From: an uncultured Prevotella sp.
GTDB lineage: Bacteria; Bacteroidota; Bacteroidia; Bacteroidales; Bacteroidaceae
Assembly: GCA_900553285.1 (NCBI GenBank)
Contig: USCX01000012.1
Location: 1 to 22,627, forward strand
Length of the DNA stretch: 22,627 nt
Direction: 5' to 3'
The position numbers were made by a program, and so were the translations under genes. The notes under the pieces were generated by a model, which was not told the origin of the DNA, did no database searches, and worked only from the letters and a program-made list of their open reading frames with translations. Positions 16,359 through 22,627 of this stretch are shown here, in pieces (the stretch's first letter is position 1; the number at the start of each line of letters is the position of its first letter).

Positions 16359-16366
16359 CGAAAGTA
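16359..16366 (-). promoter_or_regulatory. Weak -7 box for the minus-strand glycosyltransferase
   Basis: TACTTTCG on the minus strand differs from TAnnTTTG at one position and lies 51 nt before the ATG at 16307. It falls within the small inverted repeat CTTAC/GTAAG in the divergent gap. Confidence 0.3.
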
Positions 16367-16387
16367 AGCATTCTGCGAGAAAAATAC

Positions 16388-16395
16388 TATCTTTG
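16388..16395 (+). promoter_or_regulatory. Promoter -7 box for the plus-strand glycosyltransferase operon
   Basis: TATCTTTG matches TAnnTTTG exactly and lies 24 nt before the ATG at 16420. Because the three following genes overlap end to start, this box probably drives all of them. Confidence 0.55.
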
Positions 16396-16419
16396 CCCCA
16401 TTGATTTTTACACTTCGGC

Positions 16420-17391
16420 ATGCAGAGAACGCCTCAGTTGAGCATCATCGTTCCGGTCTTCAAGACAGAAGCCTATCTCCGGGAATGCATCGATAGTATT
16501 CTTGCCCAGACCTTCGCTGATTATGAATTGATTCTTGTCGACGACGGCTCTCCGGACGGATGCGGGGCAATTTGCGACGCGTATGCCCGAGACGATGGGC
16601 GTGTCCGCGTCCTCCATCGTCCGAACGGAGGATTGAGCGCTGCGCGCAATTCGGGTTTGGACGTAGCCACGGGAAAATGGGTCACTTTTGTCGATTCGGA
16701 TGATTTCCTTGCCCCCGATACGTATGCCGCCAACATGAAACTGTTGTGTGCGGATGAGGAGATAGACGTGGTGGAGTTTCCTGTTTATGTATATTACGAT
16801 TCCCCCCGTCAGCATGTCTGGTCACCCGGGCAGCGCCTCGTGAGAGGAAGTGACGAAGTGTGGATAGACTGGGTGAACACCCGGCGTTTCCTGTACGCCT
16901 ATGCGTGGAACAAAATCTATCGCCGCTCTTTGTTCAGGGACGTCCGCTATCCCGAGGGACGTCATTTTGAGGATGTGTTTGTCTTTCCGGAGATATTGGA
17001 CAGAGTGAGAGGCGTCCAGCTCTCCGATGCCGGATTGTATTATTATCGCTTCCGTGCCGACTCCATTACGGGGCTTTCGTCTGTCCGGACATTGCGCGAC
17101 CGCATGGATGCCTTCTGGTCTCTTTATCAGAAAGTGCGGTCCTTGAATGGTTGCGATGGCGGTGGGGCCGTGATGTATCTGATGATGGTGAACATACTGA
17201 TAGAACTAATGCGCGCCTCCGGCCGGAAAGATGAATATAACAGTCTGGCCCTTAGAAAACTGCGGGGAGTTTCGTTGTCGTGGCATGATTTGATGCAGTT
17301 GCAGGTGCCGTCAAAAGTCAAGATAAAGAATCTTCCTCTTGTTTGCTGCGGTTTGTCGTTTCATTGCCAGCTTTATGCCCGTAAGTTCTGA
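16420..17391 (+). CDS. Glycosyltransferase family 2
   Basis: A 323-residue GT-A glycosyltransferase. Motifs: LSIIVPVFKTEAYL (7-20), LVDDGSPDG (39-47), RPNGGLSAARNSGL (67-80) and the metal-binding VDSDDF (91-96). A middle segment HFEDVFVFPEI (about 184-194) contains the ED pair expected near the active site, and YYYRFRADSITG follows, as in many Bacteroidales LPS and capsule glycosyltransferases. The C-terminus is helical with hydrophobic stretches near VMYLMMVNILIELM that could touch the membrane. The ATG at 16420 follows a good -7 box and leads straight into the conserved strand. The next gene begins inside its last codons, so the products are likely made together. Confidence 0.92.
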   Translation: MQRTPQLSIIVPVFKTEAYLRECIDSILAQTFADYELILVDDGSPDGCGAICDAYARDDGRVRVLHRPNGGLSAARNSGLDVATGKWVTFVDSDDFLAPDTYAANMKLLCADEEIDVVEFPVYVYYDSPRQHVWSPGQRLVRGSDEVWIDWVNTRRFLYAYAWNKIYRRSLFRDVRYPEGRHFEDVFVFPEILDRVRGVQLSDAGLYYYRFRADSITGLSSVRTLRDRMDAFWSLYQKVRSLNGCDGGGAVMYLMMVNILIELMRASGRKDEYNSLALRKLRGVSLSWHDLMQLQVPSKVKIKNLPLVCCGLSFHCQLYARKF

Positions 17392-18403
17392 GCAGACTTT
17401 CTCCGGTGGGGCTCCGTTGCTAAGCATCGTGACGCCTTGCTATAACGTTGACGCTGATTTGTTGAGACGTTGTGTGGACAGCATCGTCGGTCAGGGAATC
17501 GGGCCTGCGGATTACGAAATCCTGATTGTCGACGACGGTTCTGCCTTGTCGCCTCAGTCTCTTTTGCCGTCTTATGATGCCTCTATCCGGTATATAACGT
17601 GTGCGCATGGCGGGCCCGGGGCGGCGCGGAATGCGGGCCTCGATGCGGCGCGCGGAACGTATGTCCAGTTTGTTGACGCAGACGATTATTTGTTTGATGG
17701 GGTTGTCGCACGCTACGCGCCCGTACTCCGTCATGAGATATATGATATCGTGTGCCTTGACTTTCAGACGACAGGTTCGAGAGAGCGTACTCCGGCAGGA
17801 AAATCACTGTCGCGCAGGGGCGAGGAGTTCAGTTCGGGTGCAGAATTCATGAGCAAGCGAAACCTGTCCGGTTGTCCCTGGTTGTATGTTTTCCGCCGCC
17901 AATTGGCCAATCGGTTCCATATCCGGTTTACCACGGGCATTTACCACGAAGACGAGGAGTTCAACGCGCTTCTTTATTTGCAGGCGGGCCGACTGGTCTG
18001 CCTGCCTGTCGTGGCGTATGCATACTACCGTCGTCCGGGTTCCATCATTATGACAAAGGACCGGCGGCACGTGGACCGGCGGCTGACGGATTTCAAGGAA
18101 GTGTTGCGGCGGCTGGCAGACAAATGTCGTGCGGATGCGACATTGAGCGGCGTGCAGCGGGAGGGATTGGAACGGAAAGTCGCTTTTCTGACCGTGGATT
18201 ACGTGATTAATTTGTTCCGTGCCGGCGCCTCGCAACGTGTTGTCCGCAGGGAACTGGACGACCTCCGGAGTGCCGGGTTGTGGCCCTTGCCCCAGCGGGC
18301 GTATTCGTGGTATTACCGTGCGTTCCGAGGGCTTTCAGGAACACGCCCGGGCTTGTGGCTGTTGAAGAAGATGGATCAAATAAGAAGCAGGAAAGACACA
18401 TGA
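17375..18403 (+). CDS. Glycosyltransferase family 2
   Basis: A 342-residue GT-A glycosyltransferase when started at the ATG at 17375; an upstream TTG (17339) would add 12 residues and overlap the preceding gene further, which is less likely. Motifs: LLSIVTPCYN (15-24), LIVDDGS (50-56), HGGPGAARNAGLDAARG (78-94) and the metal-binding VDADDY (100-105). YHEDEEFNALLYLQAG (about 193-208) is the usual acidic active-site region, and YAYYRRPGSIIMTKD follows. It overlaps the upstream enzyme by 17 bp and the downstream one by an ATGA overlap, so all three are probably translationally coupled. The donor sugar is unknown. Confidence 0.92.
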   Translation: MPVSSEQTFSGGAPLLSIVTPCYNVDADLLRRCVDSIVGQGIGPADYEILIVDDGSALSPQSLLPSYDASIRYITCAHGGPGAARNAGLDAARGTYVQFVDADDYLFDGVVARYAPVLRHEIYDIVCLDFQTTGSRERTPAGKSLSRRGEEFSSGAEFMSKRNLSGCPWLYVFRRQLANRFHIRFTTGIYHEDEEFNALLYLQAGRLVCLPVVAYAYYRRPGSIIMTKDRRHVDRRLTDFKEVLRRLADKCRADATLSGVQREGLERKVAFLTVDYVINLFRAGASQRVVRRELDDLRSAGLWPLPQRAYSWYYRAFRGLSGTRPGLWLLKKMDQIRSRKDT

Positions 18404-19506
18404 AGATTCTCTTGTTGGGTGAATACAGCAACGTGCATTGGACGCTGGCAGAAGGTCTCCGGGTGTTAGGGCATGAAGTCTGTGTGCTGTCCAACGGCGA
18501 TTACTGGAAACATTATGCCTGTGACATCTGTCTGCCGCGCCATGGAGGAGCGTGGGGGGGCGTGTCGTATCTGTGGAATCTGTTTCGTTATCTGCCCCGT
18601 CTGCGGGGATATGATGTCGTTCAATTGATTAATCCCTGCTTCCTTGAACTGAAAGTTGAAAAGTGCGATTGGGTTTATCATTATTTGAGGCGGAATAACG
18701 GGAAGGTCTTTCTCGGCGCTTTCGGCAACGATTATTATTGGGCGCGTGCCTGTACGCAGGCCCAAACGTTCCGCTATTCTGAATTCTGCCAGTTCGGCAG
18801 GAAATGTGAAAACGAGTTCACGCGGCAGATAGAGAAGGATTGGATTGGGTCGGCCAAAGAAAGGGTAAACCGCGAAATGGCAGAAACCTGTGACGGTATC
18901 GTCGCGGGCTTGTATGAGTATTACGTATCTTACTGTCCGTATTTCCCGGACAAGCTCACGTTCATCCCGTTCCCTGTCAATCCGAATGCCATTCAGCCCA
19001 AAGCCCTTAAAACGGACCGGAAAGTGAATTTCTTCATCGGCATACAGCGGCATCGCAGTGTGATCAAAGGGACAGATGTGATGTTGCGGGCGTTGAAACG
19101 TGTCGTGGAGGCGTATCCCGACCGGTGTACCATGCGCGTAGCCGAGTCCGTCCCGTTTGCTGAATACCAGAATATGATGAATCATTCCGACGTGCTGTTG
19201 GACCAGCTTTATTCCTATACACCGGCCATGAACGCCCTTTTGGCCATGGCCAAGGGGCTTGTGGTCGTAGGGGGCGGAGAGCCTGAGAACTATGAAATCC
19301 TGCGCGAAAGCACGCTGCGTCCGATTGTGAATGTGAGACCTTTTGAAGAGGATGTGTTCAGGAAACTTGAAAACTTGGTCTTGCATCCCGAGCGCATTCC
19401 GGAACTGTCCGCACAAAGCGTGGCTTACGTAAATCGTCATCATGACTATGTGAAGGTGGCCCGGCAGTATGTCGATTTTTGGATTGGCCGTGTCTCGACG
19501 AGGTAG
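18400..19506 (+). CDS. GT-B fold glycosyltransferase (GT1/GT4-like)
   Basis: A 368-residue glycosyltransferase of the two-Rossmann (GT-B) type, unlike the three family-2 enzymes beside it. The N-terminus MKILLLGEYSNVHWTLAEGL (1-20) with GHEVCVLSNGD is the acceptor-side domain. The C-terminal domain has FFIGIQRHRSVIKGTDVML (211-229), an acidic/His turn NHSDVLLDQL (261-270) and MAKGLVVVGGGEPENYEIL (283-301), with the E-x7-E-like nucleotide-sugar site near PENYE. It contains several Cys residues in the middle (130, 136, 164, 179). The start is set at the ATG overlapping the upstream TGA (ATGA at 18400-18403); the longer open frame upstream overlaps the preceding gene. It probably adds one sugar in the same glycan. 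Family GT4 is most likely but not proven. Confidence 0.82.
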   Translation: MKILLLGEYSNVHWTLAEGLRVLGHEVCVLSNGDYWKHYACDICLPRHGGAWGGVSYLWNLFRYLPRLRGYDVVQLINPCFLELKVEKCDWVYHYLRRNNGKVFLGAFGNDYYWARACTQAQTFRYSEFCQFGRKCENEFTRQIEKDWIGSAKERVNREMAETCDGIVAGLYEYYVSYCPYFPDKLTFIPFPVNPNAIQPKALKTDRKVNFFIGIQRHRSVIKGTDVMLRALKRVVEAYPDRCTMRVAESVPFAEYQNMMNHSDVLLDQLYSYTPAMNALLAMAKGLVVVGGGEPENYEILRESTLRPIVNVRPFEEDVFRKLENLVLHPERIPELSAQSVAYVNRHHDYVKVARQYVDFWIGRVSTR

Positions 19507-19556
19507 GCCAGCGAACGCCTGTTTGGGGATAATGTGACAAAAAAGTGTGAGAATAT

Positions 19557-20117
19557 ATGGAAAAAGAGCGACATCCGTTGGAACCCTTCTTGCCTGCGAA
19601 CGCACGGTTCCTGTTTTTGGGAAGTTTTCCTCCTCCGCGGAAACGTTGGTGCATGGACTTCTTCTATCCGAATTGGAACAACGATTTTTGGCGGATTTGG
19701 GGCTATATCGTGGCGGGCGACAAAGACCATTTCGTCGTGTCAGGCGAGAAACGTTTTGATAAGGAGAAGATAGAGACATTTTGCCGCGAATATGGTTTCG
19801 CTCTCTATGATACGGCGGAGGAAGTTATTCGTTTGAAAGGCAATGCCTCTGATAATTTCTTGGAGATTACGCGACCGACAGACGTCGCCGCCTTATTGGA
19901 GAAAATGCCGCAGTGTCGGACGTTGGTGGCCACGGGGCAAAAGTCGGCCGAGACGTTGCAGGCTATTGTGGGCTGCCCCGCTTTGGCGGTGGGAAAGAGC
20001 GTGGATGCAGAATTTTCCGGGAGGAAGGTGACCGTGTGGCGGATGCCTTCGTCATCGCGCGCCTATCCCCGTCCGGTGGAGTGGAAGGCTGAATTCTATA
20101 AGAAGGTATTGGAATAA
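19557..20117 (+). CDS. Uracil/hypoxanthine-DNA glycosylase-like protein
   Basis: A 186-residue protein of the uracil-DNA glycosylase superfamily, closest in appearance to proteins annotated as DNA-deoxyinosine glycosylase (family 6, HDG). These remove deaminated bases (hypoxanthine or uracil) from DNA. Motif A-like LGSFPPP (21-27) is followed by FYPNWNNDFWR (36-46), where family members have the N-x-FW element (Asn42 here). The C-terminal MPSSSRAYPRP (163-173) corresponds to the SPAN/SPAY-type motif that clamps DNA. The length fits a small single-domain enzyme. It starts 50 bp after the glycosyltransferase operon on the same strand without a clear promoter of its own, and converges on the next gene with a 34-bp gap. 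The exact substrate is not settled by sequence. Confidence 0.78.
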   Translation: MEKERHPLEPFLPANARFLFLGSFPPPRKRWCMDFFYPNWNNDFWRIWGYIVAGDKDHFVVSGEKRFDKEKIETFCREYGFALYDTAEEVIRLKGNASDNFLEITRPTDVAALLEKMPQCRTLVATGQKSAETLQAIVGCPALAVGKSVDAEFSGRKVTVWRMPSSSRAYPRPVEWKAEFYKKVLE

Positions 20118-20151
20118 CCGGGCCGCCAGGTATGTGTTCCTATACGGCTCT

Positions 20152-21261
20152 TTATTGGCGGGCAGGCCGCTTCGCTTTTTTCTTGTGGAAGCAGAATCCT
20201 ACGTAAATGTTGGCATAGGCGAACGTGTTAGTCAGTGAGAATTGCCGCTTGCGGTAGGTGTACATGTGACTGATGAGGGAAGCGCCGGCGAACCATTTGG
20301 CGTTGTTCCAGACGAGGCCTAAGCGTGTGATAACGTCGAAGTTGATGTTTTGGAAGCGGAAAAGGCGTTCACGTCCGTTTTCGCCCACGGATTGCTTGAA
20401 GCCCATGGCAGGAGAGGCGGAGGCCGCAAGCAGGAAGTTACGGGCAAAAACCCAATTGTATGCGTAACCGACGTTTACGCTGTAATCGTTGTAAATTATC
20501 TCGTTGATGCGGAGTTGCTCAGACAGGTTGTCTTGAATGGGCAGTGGGAGCAGTTCGGGGCTGAGTCTGAGCTTGTGGCGGCAGTATTGGAATCCTACTT
20601 TCCACGAACCGCTGCTGCGCCGTTGCACGGTGGTCTGGCTGTATGCTGCGGGATAGGAGAAACGACGATGGTTGAAGATGTAATATACGTTGAGGCCGGC
20701 CGTGGTCGTGGTGAGGCCTTGGAAGTCCTGATGGGCGTAAGCTGTCTCCGGTACGCCGTCGAATCCGACAGCCCTGCGAATGCGGAAATCCCCGTCGTTC
20801 CGGATATAGAGCAGGTCGCAACCCAGCATGGCGCTGTATAGGCTCAGGTTGAATTCCTGACGTTTCTGGGGGTGGCCCATGCGGCTGATTTCAAATGTAT
20901 AACCGAGGAAAATCCATTTCCAACCGAAGTAGGGGCCCAGCTTAAACGTGGGGTTCGGGCTCATGGTGAGGCTTTGGTCCGCCCCGTCGGGCCTGAATCC
21001 GGTCAGTTTGTAACTTTGGTACGATTCGGTGGACTGCAGCATCGCCGTGAACGTGTACTCGTTGGGCTTGACGTAGGTCGTGTCAAAATTGTCGAATTCC
21101 TGAAAAAAGCGTTTGATGAGGCTCTTGCGCCTTGGGCTTTTTTCGTCAGTCACGCAAAGCGGGGTCGTGTTTCCGTCGGTTGTGGGCGGTGGGCAGAAAG
21201 AGGCCTGTGCTTCCATGCTTGCGATGGACAGGAAAACGGACAGGATGGTATGACGGCGCAT
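20152..21261 (-). CDS. DUF4421-like outer-membrane beta-barrel protein
   Basis: A 369-residue exported protein of unknown function. Residues 1-20 are a signal peptide ending MEAQA. After a short proline-rich linker comes KSLIKRFFQEFDNFDTTYVKPNEYTF (about 46-71), which I recall as the hallmark of the DUF4421 family. The rest is a series of alternating polar/aromatic segments (GPYFGWKWIFLGYTFEI, AGLNVYYIFNHRRFSYP, VNVGYAYNWVFARNFLLAASAS, FAGASLISHMYTYRKRQFSL, AYANIYVGFCF), typical of antiparallel beta-strands of an outer-membrane barrel. It ends basic (HKKKAKRPARQ), unlike classical porins that end in Phe. It begins 7 bp after the oxidoreductase gene and is very probably in the same transcript. 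Function unknown. Confidence 0.75.
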   Translation of the reverse strand: MRRHTILSVFLSIASMEAQASFCPPPTTDGNTTPLCVTDEKSPRRKSLIKRFFQEFDNFDTTYVKPNEYTFTAMLQSTESYQSYKLTGFRPDGADQSLTMSPNPTFKLGPYFGWKWIFLGYTFEISRMGHPQKRQEFNLSLYSAMLGCDLLYIRNDGDFRIRRAVGFDGVPETAYAHQDFQGLTTTTAGLNVYYIFNHRRFSYPAAYSQTTVQRRSSGSWKVGFQYCRHKLRLSPELLPLPIQDNLSEQLRINEIIYNDYSVNVGYAYNWVFARNFLLAASASPAMGFKQSVGENGRERLFRFQNINFDVITRLGLVWNNAKWFAGASLISHMYTYRKRQFSLTNTFAYANIYVGFCFHKKKAKRPARQ

Positions 21262-21268
21262 TGGGCTT

Positions 21269-22258
21269 TCAGAGTTTACCTAAAATACGGTCGACGACCC
21301 AATTGACCGGTGTGGCGCTGACGCTGTCGCATTCACAGATGGAAAGTCCTTGCAGGTGTTCAACGACGAGGCGGATGAGCGGTAGCTGGACGTGCTCCGG
21401 ATTGGGGACGACGATTTCCTGCCGGCCTTGTTCGGTTTGTAGCAGGATAGGGTCGTAGTTGAATACAGAGAAACAGAGTATTCCGCGATCACCGATGATT
21501 TCGATGCGGTCTTCTTTGGCTGATTCATGAGCGACAAAGCACCACGAGCCGGACCCTGGCAGTCCGGAGTCAAATTGGAAACAGGCACTTACCGTATCTT
21601 CGGTCTCGTAGAGGCCGCCGCGATTGTCCTTGTAGCCTTTGGCGGATGTGATGAGCCCGAAGAACTGCTGGATCATGTCGATTTGATGGGGAGCGAGGTC
21701 ATAGAAATAGCCTCCTCCTGCGATGTCCGGCTGCACTCTCCAAGGTAGGTTCGTCCGGTTGTAGTCTAAGTCGCGTGGGGGGACGGCAAAGCGGATTTGT
21801 ACGTTGATGACGCGGCCGATGGCCTCTTGTTGGAGCAGTTCTTTTACTTTGAGGAAGTAAGGAAGATAGCGCCTGTAGTAGGCTACGAAACAGGGCACGC
21901 CTGTTTTCTCTGCGATGCGATTGACGCGGCAGCAGTCTTCGTAGTTGGATGCAAGAGGTTTTTCCACGTAGACCGGTTTGCCCGCTTTCATGGCCATGAT
22001 GGCATAGGTGGCGTGTGTAGATGGAGGGGTGGCAATATAGATGGCGTTGACGTCGGGGTCGTCTATGAGTTCTTGTGGGTCGTCGTACCATTTTGGAATG
22101 TGGTGGCGCTCGGCATATGAGCGCGCTTTGTTCCTATTGCGGCTCATGACGGCCACCACCTTCGAACCGGGTATCATGCCGAAAGCAGGACCGCTCTTTT
22201 TCTCGGTCACTTCTCCACAGCCGATAAATCCCCATTGGATGCGTTTAATTTCTGTCAT
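21269..22258 (-). CDS. Gfo/Idh/MocA family oxidoreductase
   Basis: A 329-residue NAD(P)-dependent oxidoreductase, a family that usually acts on sugars, sugar-nucleotides or inositols. The dinucleotide fold is clear: RIQWGFIGCGEVTEKKSGP (6-24, GxGxxx at 12-17), VVAVMSRNRNKA (34-45), ATPPSTHATYA (76-86) and the catalytic VEKPLA (98-103). The C-terminal alpha/beta domain contains PDIAGGGYFYDLAPHQIDMIQQFFG, with the conserved D-x3-H substrate element. The ATG at 22258 is preferred over a TTG at 22276, because the TTG lies upstream of the perfect promoter box at 22271-22264. The beta-barrel gene follows after 7 bp. The substrate is unknown; the cofactor is probably NAD(P)(H). Confidence 0.92.
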   Translation of the reverse strand: MTEIKRIQWGFIGCGEVTEKKSGPAFGMIPGSKVVAVMSRNRNKARSYAERHHIPKWYDDPQELIDDPDVNAIYIATPPSTHATYAIMAMKAGKPVYVEKPLASNYEDCCRVNRIAEKTGVPCFVAYYRRYLPYFLKVKELLQQEAIGRVINVQIRFAVPPRDLDYNRTNLPWRVQPDIAGGGYFYDLAPHQIDMIQQFFGLITSAKGYKDNRGGLYETEDTVSACFQFDSGLPGSGSWCFVAHESAKEDRIEIIGDRGILCFSVFNYDPILLQTEQGRQEIVVPNPEHVQLPLIRLVVEHLQGLSICECDSVSATPVNWVVDRILGKL

Positions 22259-22263
22259 AGAGG

Positions 22264-22271
22264 CAAAGATA
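22264..22271 (-). promoter_or_regulatory. Promoter -7 box close to the oxidoreductase start
   Basis: TATCTTTG on the minus strand matches TAnnTTTG, with TTCG (22294-22291, one base from TTTG) 19 bp upstream. The box ends only 5 bases before the ATG, so the transcript would begin at or almost at the start codon. Confidence 0.45.
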
Positions 22272-22348
22272 CGCAAAGGCGAGCGGAGAGACGAAGAAAA
22301 ACTTGTTTTTCTGTCGGCTCACCCGGGCCGCATCCTATTTTCGTGGAA

Positions 22349-22356
22349 CAAAGATA
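22349..22356 (-). promoter_or_regulatory. Second TATCTTTG box upstream of the oxidoreductase
   Basis: An identical TATCTTTG lies 85 bp upstream of the first on the same strand. It would give a leader of about 85 nt. No good -33 element is seen. Confidence 0.35.
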
Positions 22357-22613
22357 CAAAAACTCGCCCGATTTCGGATGGATTTAGGAAGAATAATGTA
22401 AACTATTGGGCTTTCAGGGAGATACGCAGCATTATTCCGCATTTGTAAATGTGTGCTTTGAAGCCGTTTTTTGAATAGTTAAGCGAAAAAATTGCTACCT
22501 ATCCGTTGCCCATTCCAGTTGTATGGAGTTGTTTGAAAATCCTTTCTGCTCCGACCGTAAAGAACGCAGTTTCATCATTTTGGCTTAGCGAAGGTACTTA
22601 TTTTTTTTGAGAT
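22357..22613. other. AT-rich spacer at the right edge
   Basis: Gene-free on both strands as far as can be seen. The short open frames here are unconvincing and have no recognisable motifs. A small CATTT/AAATG inverted repeat lies near 22440-22451, and an uninterrupted run of eight T at 22601-22608. It probably holds regulatory DNA for the oxidoreductase and for a gene beyond the edge. Confidence 0.4.
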
Positions 22614-22627
22614 ATGAAAAATATAGG
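22614..22627 (+). CDS. Possible start of a gene running off the window
   Basis: ATGAAAAATATAGG at the edge would read MKNI, a common opening of exported Bacteroidetes proteins, after an AT-rich promoter-like stretch. Only four codons are visible, so this is a guess from context. Confidence 0.2.

Noticed and set aside
18466..19779. 437-codon open frame antisense to the GT-B glycosyltransferase
   Set aside because: It covers a well-supported gene on the other strand and has no recognisable domain or start signals.
20118..20151. Terminator hairpin between the DNA glycosylase and the barrel gene
   Set aside because: Only a 4-bp GTAT/ATAC stem can be drawn, too weak to call.
1..22627. CRISPR arrays, transposases, phage genes, toxin-antitoxin pairs, tRNA or rRNA genes
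   Set aside because: Read for on both strands; no direct-repeat arrays, transposase or integrase-like proteins, or RNA gene signatures were recognised.

Overview
The window looks like a chromosomal segment of a Bacteroidales bacterium, probably Prevotellaceae or a close relative. Three things point there. RecG, GdhA, MutL and IMPDH resemble Bacteroides/Prevotella proteins as I remember them. The order guaB - two parvulin-type isomerases - OstA-like protein - mutL is typical of Bacteroidetes. Several genes are preceded by the Bacteroidetes -7 promoter element TAnnTTTG instead of a sigma70 -10 box, with no consistent Shine-Dalgarno sequence. No database search was possible, so the placement rests on recognition only.

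Layout. (1) 1-3540, plus strand: pdxJ (vitamin B6 ring synthesis), a DJ-1/PfpI protein and recG. A back-to-back promoter faces out of the left edge. (2) 3541-4062: an unusually long, GC-rich stretch without a recognisable gene, then gdhA (glutamate dehydrogenase). A perfect 23-bp inverted repeat separates gdhA from the convergent mutL. (3) 13411 down to 5608, minus strand: a five-gene run guaB -> parvulin isomerase -> SurA-like isomerase -> OstA/LptA-like protein -> mutL, with spacings from a 4-bp overlap to 19 bp. It joins GMP synthesis, periplasmic handling of outer-membrane cargo and mismatch repair. (4) 15054-13564, minus: a lone exported S41 peptidase with its own promoter and terminator hairpin. 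(5) 15297-19506: a small glycosyltransferase block, one family-2 enzyme on the minus strand and, divergent from it, two overlapping family-2 enzymes and a GT-B enzyme. It probably acts on a surface glycan or LPS core. (6) 19557-20117: a small uracil/hypoxanthine-DNA glycosylase-like protein. (7) 22258-20152, minus: a Gfo/Idh/MocA oxidoreductase followed after 7 bp by an outer-membrane beta-barrel-like protein (DUF4421-like). The right edge is a roughly 260-bp gene-free stretch that may end in the start of another gene.

Most of the window is conserved housekeeping sequence. I see no CRISPR array, IS element, phage gene, tRNA, rRNA or obvious defence system. The points most worth a second look are a MutL whose C-terminal nuclease motifs look disrupted, the unexplained spacer upstream of gdhA, the very long perfect inverted repeat after gdhA, the compact glycosyltransferase block, and the paired oxidoreductase/outer-membrane gene with a possible leaderless start.
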